A stretch of DNA of 64,000 nucleotides, taken from assembly GCA_900318145.1 (NCBI GenBank), contig ONJM01000006.1, positions 79,073 through 143,072 of the forward strand, in the 5' to 3' direction. Positions 24,698 to 33,011 of this stretch are shown piece after piece. Under the pieces are notes generated by a model. That model saw only the letters and a program-made list of their open reading frames with translations, did no database searches and was not told the origin of the DNA. The first letter of the stretch is position 1. Each line of letters begins with the position of its first letter. The stretch comes from an uncultured Eubacteriales bacterium. Its GTDB lineage: Bacteria; Bacillota; Clostridia; Christensenellales; Aristaeellaceae. A program made the translations under genes and the position numbers.

Positions 24698-26341
24698 ATG
24701 AAGAAACTGGTATCCGTATTGCTGGCGCTGTGCCTGCTCCTGAGCCTGGCATCTGTCGTAACAGCGGAAGAAGCCACCGGAATGGCGGCCTGGGAACCCT
24801 TTGCGGAACGCGTGAAGATCACCGTGCCCGTATACGACCGTTCCAAAGCCGGCTATCCCGCTGTGGACGACAACTACTGGACCAAATGGATTCAGGAAAA
24901 CTTCGGCGAAAAGTACAACATCGATGTTCAGTACGTCGCCATTCCCCGCGGTGACGTGATGATGAAGTACTCCACCCTGATCGCCGCCAAGGAAACCCCG
25001 ACCATCATGATGGAATACGACTATCCGAAGGTTGCCCAGTGGGCGAACGACGGAGCGATGACGACCATTGATCTGGAAGCCTTTGCCAAGGTCGCTCCCA
25101 CCTTCTATCAGGCGATGGTGGACAACAATCAGCTGGGCTACACCGACATCAACGGCCAGACCTATTTTGTGCTGACCGAGCGCCCCTACTACAACACCAC
25201 CTTCACCTACGCCACCTTCGTCCGGATGGACTGGCTGCGCAAGGTGGGCTATGACCATGTGCCGCAGAACTACGCGGAGCAGGTGGACGCCATCAACAAG
25301 ATGATCGAAGCCGGCCTGACCAAGCACCCCATCGGCGCCGGCATTCCTACCAGCGCCTACATCACCAACTTCGGCTTCCGTGATTTCCCGGTGAGCGAGG
25401 ACGGCGAAAAGGAATGGGCAATGCATTCCTCCCTGGGCACGCCCGGTTTCCCGTGGTATCCCACGCAGCGCCTGCTGAAGCGCGCGAACGCCGAGTATCA
25501 CATGGGCTGGTATTCCGAAGAATTCGATCTGGACAAGAACTCCTCCGGTATGGCGACCGACCAGACACAGACCGACTTCATCAACGGCCAGACCTACTCC
25601 TACGGCGGATACATCAGCAGCAACATGGCCTGGCTGACCGCTTTCTATGAGAACAATCCTGACGCTGAACTGGCGATCGCCAGCCCCTACGGCGGCGTTG
25701 AGGAAGGCATCAACACAGGCTGCCTGCGCGCCGACAACCCCTTCGGCATGATCGTCGGCTTCTCCTCCCTGGCGACGGAAGACCAGCTGAAGGCCGCCTG
25801 GATGCTGATGGAGTGGATGATCCAGGAAGAAAACCTCTTCGTGCTGGAAAACGGCGTCGAGGGCAAGACCTATGAGATGGGCGAAGACGGTCTGCCGAAG
25901 ATGCTGGAGTATACCGGCGAGGAAATGATGAACCACAACAACAACATCGATATGACCTGCCTGGTGCATGCCTCCAAGAAGGTTGGTACCGTTGAACAGA
26001 CCATTGCCCAGATGAGCCCTGTGGGCCTGCCCCAGGACTTCACCCAGGCGCTGATCGACAACTACTATGAGCTGAAGAAGATCGCGGACGCCGGCATGGC
26101 ATATTCCGATCCGGTATTCGCGGTAGCGATCGAGAGCGAGAGCGAATATTCCGCTTCCCTGCTCGCCCTGTACCAGGAATACTACGCGAAGCTCGTGAAG
26201 TGCGATCCCGCTGAATTCGACGCGCTGTTCGCGCAGTTCAGCCAGGAATTCCTGGACGCCGGATATCAGGAAATCATGGACGAACGCCTGGCGGCGTTTG
26301 AGGCCGGCAACACGACCCGCCTGCCCGAATCAGCCAAGTAA
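24698..26341 (+). CDS. Extracellular oligosaccharide-binding protein of ABC importer (LplA/YtcQ type)
   Basis: A 547-residue exported binding protein. The signal is MKKLVSVLLALCLLLSLASV followed by VTAEEA; cleavage after VTA is likely, although Cys12 is in the core and a lipoprotein form cannot be excluded. The mature chain has the long, aromatic-rich build of LplA/YtcQ proteins that bind large oligosaccharides. The start is ATG 24698, with AAAAGGAGG eight to ten bases upstream; an in-frame GTG at 24674 would place that site inside the gene. A strong terminator follows, so expression may exceed that of downstream enzymes. Confidence 0.9.
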   Translation: MKKLVSVLLALCLLLSLASVVTAEEATGMAAWEPFAERVKITVPVYDRSKAGYPAVDDNYWTKWIQENFGEKYNIDVQYVAIPRGDVMMKYSTLIAAKETPTIMMEYDYPKVAQWANDGAMTTIDLEAFAKVAPTFYQAMVDNNQLGYTDINGQTYFVLTERPYYNTTFTYATFVRMDWLRKVGYDHVPQNYAEQVDAINKMIEAGLTKHPIGAGIPTSAYITNFGFRDFPVSEDGEKEWAMHSSLGTPGFPWYPTQRLLKRANAEYHMGWYSEEFDLDKNSSGMATDQTQTDFINGQTYSYGGYISSNMAWLTAFYENNPDAELAIASPYGGVEEGINTGCLRADNPFGMIVGFSSLATEDQLKAAWMLMEWMIQEENLFVLENGVEGKTYEMGEDGLPKMLEYTGEEMMNHNNNIDMTCLVHASKKVGTVEQTIAQMSPVGLPQDFTQALIDNYYELKKIADAGMAYSDPVFAVAIESESEYSASLLALYQEYYAKLVKCDPAEFDALFAQFSQEFLDAGYQEIMDERLAAFEAGNTTRLPESAK

Positions 26342-26367
26342 GTCAAACAGGTAACAGGAAGATTTTC

Positions 26368-26402
26368 AAAGGGGGCCGGGCACAGCGCTCCGGCCCCTTT
26401 TT
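26368..26402 (+). terminator. Intrinsic terminator after the first binding-protein gene
   Basis: AAAGGGG...CCGG (26368-26379, one bulged G) pairs with CCGGCCCCTTT (26390-26400) and runs into a T tract. It separates the transport genes from the downstream enzymes and may be leaky. Confidence 0.75.
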
Positions 26403-26428
26403 CCGTAAATGAGAGAGGAGCAACGCGT

Positions 26429-28588
26429 ATGGCAGCGGAACGGCGGGGGGATTTCACACTGCCCGGGGAAGCCGGATATGAAAAGCTGACGCTGGAAATG
26501 GCTGAAAAGTGGGGCGCGGACGTAATCCGGGACAGCGACGGGACGAAGCTTTCACCGGAAATCACGCAGGCCGGATACAAAATATACTCTACCATCTGCA
26601 TCATCCGGGAGCACAATGCCTTCGCGGAGAAGCATCCGGAAACCCAGCAGCAGTGTTTCCTTTGCTCCGATCCGGTTACGGCTTCGCGGGAATCGATTGA
26701 GATCCGGCCGCTGGACGGATACTTTGATGAGCAGTTCCGGCTGAATGACGGAGAGGACGCCCTGCCTTTCTGGCAGGTATGGGACCGGACCGAAAACCGG
26801 CTGCTGCCGGCGGATTCCTGGCGCTACGCGGACGGAACCATTACGGTGACCGGCTGCGTTCCTTACCACCGGTATTCCGCCTCTTTCCTGTGCTGGCGGA
26901 TCTGGGAAGAGATCAATATGTACAACCACACCACCAACAACTGGACCAGCGAGCATCTCCGCCAGCTGGATCCCCGGCATCCGGCGGCCTGGGACTACCT
27001 GCGGAGCTGGCTGGAAAAATGGTGTGAGGAGAATCCGCAGACGGACGTGATCCGTCTGACCTCGCTTTTCTACAATTTTGTCTGGATTTTCGGCAGCGAC
27101 CTCCGGCGGCGGACCCGGTTTACGGACTGGGCCAGCTATGATTTCACGGTCAGCCCTGCCGCGCTGAAAGTCTTTGAGCGGGAGTACGGCTACGCCCTGA
27201 CCGCGGAGGATTTCATCAACAAAGGAAAGCTGCAGGCAACCCACCGGCCGCCGACGGCCCATAAGCGGGATTACATGGATTTCATCCAGCGCTTTGTGGC
27301 GGAAAAGGCGAAGGAACTGGTCGGGATTATCCACAAATGGGGCAAGCAGGCGTATGTTTTCTATGACGACAGCTGGGTCGGCATGGAACCCTACGGGAAG
27401 TATTTTGCGTCCGTCGGGTTTGACGGCCTGATCAAATGCGTGTTCTCCGGCTTTGAATGCCGCCTGTGCGCCGGCGCGAAGGTTCCGGTGCACGAACTGC
27501 GGTTCCACCCTTATCTGTTCCCCGTGGGGCTGGGCGGTCTGCCGACCTTTTCGGAGGGCGGGCATCCGGAGAAAGACGCCATGGATTACTGGCTCCATGT
27601 CCGCCGCGCGCTGGCGCGGCAGAGCGTGGACAGAATCGGCCTGGGGGGATACCTGCACCTGACGGTCGGACAGGACGCGTTCAACAATACCATTCAGGAG
27701 ATGGCGGACGCGTTCCGGAAACTGAAGGATCTGCACGCTCACGGAGCGCCTGCGGAGCTGCCGGTCACGGTGGCTGTGCTGCACACCTGGGGCGCTCTCC
27801 GTTCCTGGACGCTTTCCGGGCATTTCCATGAGACGGACCGGAACCCGCTGATCCATGTGAACGAGGCGTTATCCGGCCTGCCGGTGAAGGTGAAGTTCAT
27901 CAGCTTTGACGATGTCCGGAACGGCGCCCTGCGGGATGCGGACGTGCTGATCAGCGCCGGCCGGGCCGGGGATGCCTGGAGCGGCGGAGACGCCTGGAAG
28001 TCCCCGGAGGTTGTCAGCGAAGTGACCCGGTTCGTCTGGGAGGGCGGCAGCCTGATCGGCGTCGGCGAGCCTTCCGCCGCGGAGGGCGGGGATACGCGTT
28101 TCGCACTGGCCCATATTCTGGGTGTGGATCAGGACGACGGTTCCTATGCCTGCCACGCGCCGTGGGAATTCATGACTGAAATGGCAGATCCGTTCTTCGT
28201 GGCCGGGGAATCGGTCGGAAAGACGGAGGGGATCCGGCTCACGGATCCGGACACGCGCGTGCTGAACGCCCGCGGGGATACGCCGGTTCTCACGCTCCAT
28301 TCTTTCGGGAAGGGCAAAGCCGTTTATATGGGGAACTTCTTCTACAGCCCGGCCGGAGCCCGGATGCTGCTGGAGATGCTGCTTTACCTGACCGGAACGG
28401 ACGGAAGCGCCGCGGGGCTGACGGATTATTCCCTGGCGGAATGCGCGTGGTATCCGGAAACGGGTACGCTGGTGGTGATGAACAACAGCGACCAGGCAGC
28501 GGAAGTGAACGTGACCCTGCCCTTCGGAACGGTGCAGGCGCATACGGAAGCGGAAGAAATGCGCTTTATTCCGGTCCGGCGGGGATGA
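26429..28588 (+). CDS. GH112 phosphorylase, probably D-galactosyl-1,4-L-rhamnose phosphorylase
   Basis: A 719-residue cytoplasmic enzyme of family GH112, which cleaves a beta-galactosyl bond with phosphate to release galactose 1-phosphate. The barrel domain holds FYDDSWVGMEPYGKYF with Asp313 in the place of the catalytic acid known for the bifidobacterial lacto-N-biose enzyme, and the C-terminal part adds the Rossmann-like domain (LIGVGEPSAAEGG) and a beta-sandwich. GH112 members act on lacto-N-biose/galacto-N-biose or on galactosyl-rhamnose. The surrounding rhamnogalacturonan genes and a rhamnose mutarotase favour the latter, but substrate choice was not resolved from residues. GAGAGGAGC precedes the ATG. 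Confidence 0.88.
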   Translation: MAAERRGDFTLPGEAGYEKLTLEMAEKWGADVIRDSDGTKLSPEITQAGYKIYSTICIIREHNAFAEKHPETQQQCFLCSDPVTASRESIEIRPLDGYFDEQFRLNDGEDALPFWQVWDRTENRLLPADSWRYADGTITVTGCVPYHRYSASFLCWRIWEEINMYNHTTNNWTSEHLRQLDPRHPAAWDYLRSWLEKWCEENPQTDVIRLTSLFYNFVWIFGSDLRRRTRFTDWASYDFTVSPAALKVFEREYGYALTAEDFINKGKLQATHRPPTAHKRDYMDFIQRFVAEKAKELVGIIHKWGKQAYVFYDDSWVGMEPYGKYFASVGFDGLIKCVFSGFECRLCAGAKVPVHELRFHPYLFPVGLGGLPTFSEGGHPEKDAMDYWLHVRRALARQSVDRIGLGGYLHLTVGQDAFNNTIQEMADAFRKLKDLHAHGAPAELPVTVAVLHTWGALRSWTLSGHFHETDRNPLIHVNEALSGLPVKVKFISFDDVRNGALRDADVLISAGRAGDAWSGGDAWKSPEVVSEVTRFVWEGGSLIGVGEPSAAEGGDTRFALAHILGVDQDDGSYACHAPWEFMTEMADPFFVAGESVGKTEGIRLTDPDTRVLNARGDTPVLTLHSFGKGKAVYMGNFFYSPAGARMLLEMLLYLTGTDGSAAGLTDYSLAECAWYPETGTLVVMNNSDQAAEVNVTLPFGTVQAHTEAEEMRFIPVRRG

Positions 28589-28606
28589 AGCGTCCATAAT
28601 GAACAG

Positions 28607-28627
28607 CCGGCGGAACGGATCCGCCGG
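28607..28627 (+). other. Short hairpin between GH112 and aldo/keto reductase genes
   Basis: A perfect 8-bp stem (CCGGCGGA with TCCGCCGG) and 5-base loop without a T run; probably a processing or stabilising structure in a polycistronic message. Confidence 0.4.
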
Positions 28628-28677
28628 ACAGCGGACGCGGCTCACCTATTTCAAAGAAAGACGCAGGAGGCAGCCTT

Positions 28678-29664
28678 ATGCACGAAGCAAATGAAAACCG
28701 TTACAGTGAAATGATCTATAACCGCTGCGGAAGGAGCGGGCTTCTTCTGAGCGCCATGTCCCTGGGCATGTGGCACAACTTCGGATCTTCCGCCGCCTAT
28801 TCCAACATGGCGGAGATGGTCACAACGGCTTTTGACCTGGGCATCACCCATTTCGACCTGGCCAACAATTACGGCCCTGTTCCCGGCGCGGCGGAGGAAA
28901 ACTTCGGCCGGATCCTGCGGAAGGAGCTTCCCGCCTACCGGGATGAAATGATCATCTCGACCAAAGCCGGGTATGAAATGTGGCCGGGGCCCTACGGAGA
29001 CCATGGATCCAGGAAATATCTGATTGCGTCCCTGGACCAGAGCCTGCGCCGGATGGGGCTGGATTACGTGGATATTTTCTATCACCACAGGCCGGATCCG
29101 GAAACGCCCATGGAAGAGACCGCCGCCGCGCTGGATTACGCGGTCCGCAGCGGAAAGGCCCTGTATGCCGGCGTTTCCAACTACACGCCGGAGCAGACCG
29201 AAAAAATGGCCGCGCTGCTTCGCGGCCTGGGCACCCCGCTGACGGTACACCAGCCGCGGTACAATATGCTGGACCGGGAATTCTTTGAAGGGCTGGAACC
29301 GACCCTGGCGAAGGAAGGCATCGGATCCGTCTGCTTCTGTCCGCTGGCCCAGGGCCTCCTGACGGGGAGATACCTGAACGGCATCCCGGCGGATTCCAGG
29401 GCGGCATCCTCCTCTCCGTTCCTGAGCGAGAGCCGGATTACGGAGCCTCTGCTGAACAAGGTGCGCGCACTGGCGGAAATCGCGCGAAACAGGGGACAGA
29501 GCCTGGCCCAGATGGCGACGGTGTGGGATCTGCGGAACTCCCTGACGTCGGTCATTCTCGGCGCTTCCAGAGCGTCCCAGATCCGGGAGAACGTGGAGGC
29601 ACTGAAGAACAAGGACTTTACGCAGGATGAACTGGATCAGATCGACCGGATTCTGAAAGCATAA
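28678..29664 (+). CDS. Aldo/keto reductase, YghZ/L-glyceraldehyde-3-phosphate reductase type
   Basis: A 328-residue single-domain aldo/keto reductase. Catalytic-tetrad regions are visible: HFDLANNYGPVPG (Asp and Tyr), STKAGYEMWPGPYGDHGSRKY (Lys; the long GPYG-SRKY loop is typical of AKR14 YghZ-like enzymes) and FYHHRPD (His). NADPH-dependent reduction of a small aldehyde released during sugar catabolism, possibly L-lactaldehyde from rhamnose, is a reasonable role but is inferred from context. AGGAGGCAGCC precedes the ATG; it lies 89 bases after the GH112 gene and 60 before the GH2 gene. Confidence 0.85.
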   Translation: MHEANENRYSEMIYNRCGRSGLLLSAMSLGMWHNFGSSAAYSNMAEMVTTAFDLGITHFDLANNYGPVPGAAEENFGRILRKELPAYRDEMIISTKAGYEMWPGPYGDHGSRKYLIASLDQSLRRMGLDYVDIFYHHRPDPETPMEETAAALDYAVRSGKALYAGVSNYTPEQTEKMAALLRGLGTPLTVHQPRYNMLDREFFEGLEPTLAKEGIGSVCFCPLAQGLLTGRYLNGIPADSRAASSSPFLSESRITEPLLNKVRALAEIARNRGQSLAQMATVWDLRNSLTSVILGASRASQIRENVEALKNKDFTQDELDQIDRILKA

Positions 29665-29724
29665 TCCGGCGAAGGGATGGTACGGAAACCGGGGAAAGCA
29701 TATTTCAAAGGGAGCGGACTGCCC

Positions 29725-31383
29725 ATGGACAGGATGTTTCAGACCCACAGGATCCGGAAAAGCCGGGAATGCGCGCCGCTGTGGCGCTTCAGCGCGCCGG
29801 ACGGGGGAGGGCTGGAGCGGCCGGAAATGATGATGGTTCCGGGAGTGTGGGAAAGCCATCCGCGGCTGCGGGCATACCGGGGACGCGGAATCTATGAACA
29901 GACGGTTTCCTGCGGCGGAAACGTACGTTTTTTCTTCGGCAGTGTCAGCTTCCGGGGCCGGGTGGAGCTGGACGGGAGGGAAATTGCCTCCCATTACGGC
30001 GCCTATACCGGCTTTGAAGCGGTGGCCCGGAATCTGGCACCCGGAGAGCATTTGCTGCGGGTGGAAGCGGACAACCGGTTCGCGGAGGATTCCGCCCTGC
30101 ATATTCCGAACGACTATTACGCATACGGCGGCATCTGCCGCCCGGTTACGGCGGAGGAACTGTCCGACGCGTATATCACCTTCTGTCACGGAAGAACGGT
30201 GAAAACGGAAAGCGGCTGGGAGGTCCGGACAGAAACGGAAATCCGGAACCTGACGGACCGGCCGCTGGCATACCGGCTGGAGATCTCCGCAGCCGGGGAA
30301 AAAGCGGAGCTGCCGGTTCGGCTGCAGCCGGAGGAAACCCGGACGGTGCGCTGTACGGTCGCGTGCGCGGATGTAACAGCCTGGACGCCGGAGCATCCGG
30401 CGCTGTATGAGCTGCAGGCGCTCCTGCGGAGGGAGGAAGCCCCTGTGGACGATCTGATCGACCGGATTGGCTTCCGGGAGATCCGGACGGAAGGAACGCG
30501 GATTCTGCTGAACGGGGAACCGCTGCGGCTGAAGGGATTCAACCGGCATGAGGAATACGGCGGCTTCGGCATGGCTGTGCCGCCGTCAGCCATGATGCAG
30601 GACCTTCAGCTGATGAGGGACCTGGGCGCAAACTGCGTGCGCACCTGCCATTATCCGAACGATCCCAGGTTCCTGGATCTGTGCGATGAAACGGGTATGC
30701 TGGTGTGGGAGGAATCCCACGCCCGGGGCCTTTCCGAGGAGCGGATGCGGCACCCGCGGTTCCGGGAACAGCTGGAGATGTGCAACCGGGAAATGGTTGC
30801 GCAGCATTTTAACCATCCGTCCATTTTCGTGTGGGGCTGCCTCAACGAATGCGCGGATGATACGGAGTACGGCGCGGCATGCTACCGGGAAAGCTTCCGG
30901 ACGCTCCGGGCTTCCGATCCCGGCCGGCCGGTGACGGCCGCCCTGCTGGAGCGGCCCGGGGGCCGGGTGTACGGAGAAATGGACGTGATCGGCATCAATC
31001 TCTATCCGGAATGGTATTACGCCGGCTCTGTGCGGGAAGCGCTGGACAGGAAGAAGCAGGAGATCCGCTTCGGCGGAGGAAACGGTAAACCGATCATCGT
31101 CAGCGAGATCGGCGCGGGAGCCATCTACGGCTACCATGATCCGCTGGGGCAGGCAAAATGGTCTGAGGAAAGGCAGTGCGCGATCCTTGAAAAGCAGATC
31201 CGCGGCGTGCTGGCGGATCCGGATGTGTGCGGCATTTTCCTGTGGCAGTTCGCGGATGTGCGGGTGTCGGAGGAATGGTTTGCCGGCCGCCCCGGAACCA
31301 TGAACAACAAAGGAATCACGGATGCCTTCCGGCGCCCGAAAGCGGCGTACCGGACGGTCCGTGAGCTGTTTTCGGAGACATGA
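29725..31383 (+). CDS. GH2 glycoside hydrolase (beta-galactosidase/beta-glucuronidase family)
   Basis: A 552-residue family GH2 enzyme with the jelly-roll, immunoglobulin-like and barrel domains in order. The acid/base is Glu375 in NHPSIFVWGCLNECAD and the nucleophile Glu461 in IIVSEIGAG; TIM-barrel markers RLKGFNRHEE and RTCHYPND precede them. It is short and has no signal peptide, so it acts on imported oligosaccharides, possibly removing beta-galactose or beta-glucuronate from rhamnogalacturonan side chains. The start is ATG 29725 with GGGAG ten bases upstream; an in-frame GTG/ATG extension further upstream lacks a site. It ends at a terminator shared with the opposing rhaM gene. Confidence 0.88.
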   Translation: MDRMFQTHRIRKSRECAPLWRFSAPDGGGLERPEMMMVPGVWESHPRLRAYRGRGIYEQTVSCGGNVRFFFGSVSFRGRVELDGREIASHYGAYTGFEAVARNLAPGEHLLRVEADNRFAEDSALHIPNDYYAYGGICRPVTAEELSDAYITFCHGRTVKTESGWEVRTETEIRNLTDRPLAYRLEISAAGEKAELPVRLQPEETRTVRCTVACADVTAWTPEHPALYELQALLRREEAPVDDLIDRIGFREIRTEGTRILLNGEPLRLKGFNRHEEYGGFGMAVPPSAMMQDLQLMRDLGANCVRTCHYPNDPRFLDLCDETGMLVWEESHARGLSEERMRHPRFREQLEMCNREMVAQHFNHPSIFVWGCLNECADDTEYGAACYRESFRTLRASDPGRPVTAALLERPGGRVYGEMDVIGINLYPEWYYAGSVREALDRKKQEIRFGGGNGKPIIVSEIGAGAIYGYHDPLGQAKWSEERQCAILEKQIRGVLADPDVCGIFLWQFADVRVSEEWFAGRPGTMNNKGITDAFRRPKAAYRTVRELFSET

Positions 31384-31412
31384 AAAAACGCCTTTCCAGC
31401 CCGGAAAGGCGT
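31383..31412 (-). terminator. Terminator of the lacI-rhaM pair
   Basis: A 10-bp perfect stem (ACGCCTTTCC, 31388-31397, with 31403-31412), loop AGCCC, with AAAAAA at 31383-31388 on the plus strand that reads as a T tract on the minus strand. On the plus strand the downstream T run is weak. Confidence 0.75.
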
Positions 31413-31421
31413 AACCTTGTT

Positions 31422-31739
31422 TTATTCCATTTTAAACATCAGCCGCAGCTTCGGCTGGGCGCCGGTTTCCGGATCCATCACTAGATCCAGGACATCCTCC
31501 ATGTAATCATTCCATTTGTCCACCACCGGACTTCCGGCCTGAGTTTTCTCGGCGAATGCTATGCCCTTTTCACATTCGTAGTAGCCGAACACATCCCGCC
31601 CGTCGCTCCAGATCGTATAGTTCCGGATGCCGGCTTCCTTCAGCAGGGATAGCATCTCCGGCCAGATCTCGTCGTGGCGGCGCTTGTATTCTTCCTGCAT
31701 TCCTTCCTTAATGCGGCCTTTCCATGCGAAACGTTCCAT
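31422..31739 (-). CDS. rhaM: L-rhamnose mutarotase
   Basis: A 105-residue RhaM protein that interconverts alpha and beta anomers of L-rhamnose to feed isomerisation. Family features are all visible: an N-terminal RFAWKGRIKEGMQEEYKRRH with the catalytic-region Tyr/His, EAGIRNYTIW, YYECE, and the WNDYM segment followed by a short aromatic C-terminal tail ending LRLMFKME. Length is as expected for the family (about 104). It lies 28 bases after the LacI-type regulator gene on the same strand. Its presence is the best direct evidence that free rhamnose is released by this locus. Confidence 0.92.
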   Translation of the reverse strand: MERFAWKGRIKEGMQEEYKRRHDEIWPEMLSLLKEAGIRNYTIWSDGRDVFGYYECEKGIAFAEKTQAGSPVVDKWNDYMEDVLDLVMDPETGAQPKLRLMFKME

Positions 31740-31767
31740 TATGTCAGCCTCCAGTCTGTTTCAGTTT

Positions 31768-32793
31768 TTATTTTTTTGCCGCGGCGCAGGAAGCGCGCTC
31801 CACAAGCTCCCAGTCCGCGGTTTCCTTTTTGTTTTCTCCGCTGATCAGCAGCTGAACCGCCCGGGCGCCGGTGCGCTGCTGGTGCGTGTTGATGCTGGTC
31901 AGGGGCGGGAAAAGGTACGGGGCGCAGAACAGGTTGTCGCACCCGATCACCGACAGCTGCTCCGGAACGGCAATTCCGCGGCTCCGGGCGGCGGACATGC
32001 ATCCCATGGCGACCAGGTCGTTCAGGGCGATGACCGCAGTGGGCCAGTATTCCGGCTTCAGGGAATCCAGCATTTCATTGAAGGCGGCGGTCCCTTCTTC
32101 CGCGGTACCACGGCAGTACACCCGGTAGGACGCGGTGTACGGCAGGCGGGCTTCCCGGAGCCCTGCCTCATAGCCGACGTCCCGGCGCAGAGGATCCTGA
32201 TCCTCCTCCACCCCGCCGATGAAGGCGATTTTTTCATGCCCGAGGGACGTCAGATAACGGACGACCTCCTGTATCATCGCGGCGTTATTGTTGACTACCG
32301 CGGGGAAATCGTAGGAAGGCGGGACACAGCCGATCAGCACCACCGGCATATACTGCCGCAGATTCCGCAGGGCGGAAAGTACCTGCTCCTCATGGTCCGG
32401 AGGAAGATACTCGACACAGACGATCAGCCCGTCCAGCCGGCGTTCGGCCAGCATGGCGGCCGGATCGTACTCCCGGGTGTCCAGGCTGGACCAAGGGAAC
32501 AGGCTCATCGTATACCCCGTCTTCCGCGCTTCCTCCTGGGCGCCGGTAAAGAGCATCGCGTAATGCGGGTTCAGAAGCTTCGGCAGGATGATTCCCAGGG
32601 AGAAAGTGGTTTTGCTGGTCATGCCGCGGGCGATGGAGCTGGGCCGGTAGTTCCGGCGCTCAATCACCTCCAGCACCTTTTTCCGGGTGGCTTCGGAAAC
32701 GTTGCTTTCATCACGCAGTACGCGGGACACCGTGGCGATGGAAACCCCGGCATCCGACGCAATGTCATAGATCGTGACATTTTCGCTGCTCAC
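31768..32793 (-). CDS. LacI-family transcriptional regulator of the rhamnogalacturonan operon
   Basis: A 341-residue repressor with an N-terminal HTH (IYDIASDAGVSIATVSRVLR) and hinge helix (NYRPSSIARGM), followed by a periplasmic-binding-protein-like sensor domain. The start chosen is GTG at 32793, with GGAGGG six bases upstream; the longer in-frame reading from ATG 32868 would begin inside an operator and has no ribosome site. It is divergent from the GH105-led operon, and identical 15-bp operators follow the -10 of both promoters, so it should repress itself and the operon until a rhamnogalacturonan-derived sugar binds. Confidence 0.9.
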   Translation of the reverse strand: MSSENVTIYDIASDAGVSIATVSRVLRDESNVSEATRKKVLEVIERRNYRPSSIARGMTSKTTFSLGIILPKLLNPHYAMLFTGAQEEARKTGYTMSLFPWSSLDTREYDPAAMLAERRLDGLIVCVEYLPPDHEEQVLSALRNLRQYMPVVLIGCVPPSYDFPAVVNNNAAMIQEVVRYLTSLGHEKIAFIGGVEEDQDPLRRDVGYEAGLREARLPYTASYRVYCRGTAEEGTAAFNEMLDSLKPEYWPTAVIALNDLVAMGCMSAARSRGIAVPEQLSVIGCDNLFCAPYLFPPLTSINTHQQRTGARAVQLLISGENKKETADWELVERASCAAAKK

Positions 32794-32853
32794 AGCATTC
32801 CCTCCGTTTCCCGTAAAATGCAGGTTTATATCAGTTGTACGCAACATCCAATA

Positions 32854-32868
32854 TGAAAGCGCTATCAT
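32854..32868. promoter_or_regulatory. LacI-type operator copy 1
   Basis: TGAAAGCGCTATCAT, matching the general LacI/CcpA consensus TGNAANCGNNNNCA. It lies immediately downstream of the lacI -10 element. Confidence 0.75.
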
Positions 32869-32895
32869 TATAAACGGTTTTTTTCAGTTCCGCAA
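32867..32895 (-). promoter_or_regulatory. Promoter of lacI-rhaM
   Basis: Minus strand: TTGCGG (32890-32895), 17-base spacer, perfect TATAAT (32867-32872), with operator copy 1 directly after the -10. Confidence 0.8.
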
Positions 32896-32933
32896 GACAA
32901 AAATATATTTTCTGGCTATTTTTCAATAATATA

Positions 32934-32962
32934 TTGACATATACAGGAAATGCACTTATACT
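32934..32962 (+). promoter_or_regulatory. Promoter of the rhamnogalacturonan operon
   Basis: Perfect TTGACA (32934-32939), 17-base spacer, TATACT (32957-32962), one mismatch from consensus overall. Operator copy 2 begins at the last base of the -10. Confidence 0.9.
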
Positions 32963-32976
32963 GAAAGCGCTATCAT
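32962..32976. promoter_or_regulatory. LacI-type operator copy 2
   Basis: TGAAAGCGCTATCAT, identical to copy 1 and in the same orientation, 108 bases away. It overlaps the expected transcription start of the GH105-led operon. Confidence 0.8.
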
Positions 32977-33011
32977 ACCATGTGATAAATACAACCAGGC
33001 GGGTGATCAAA

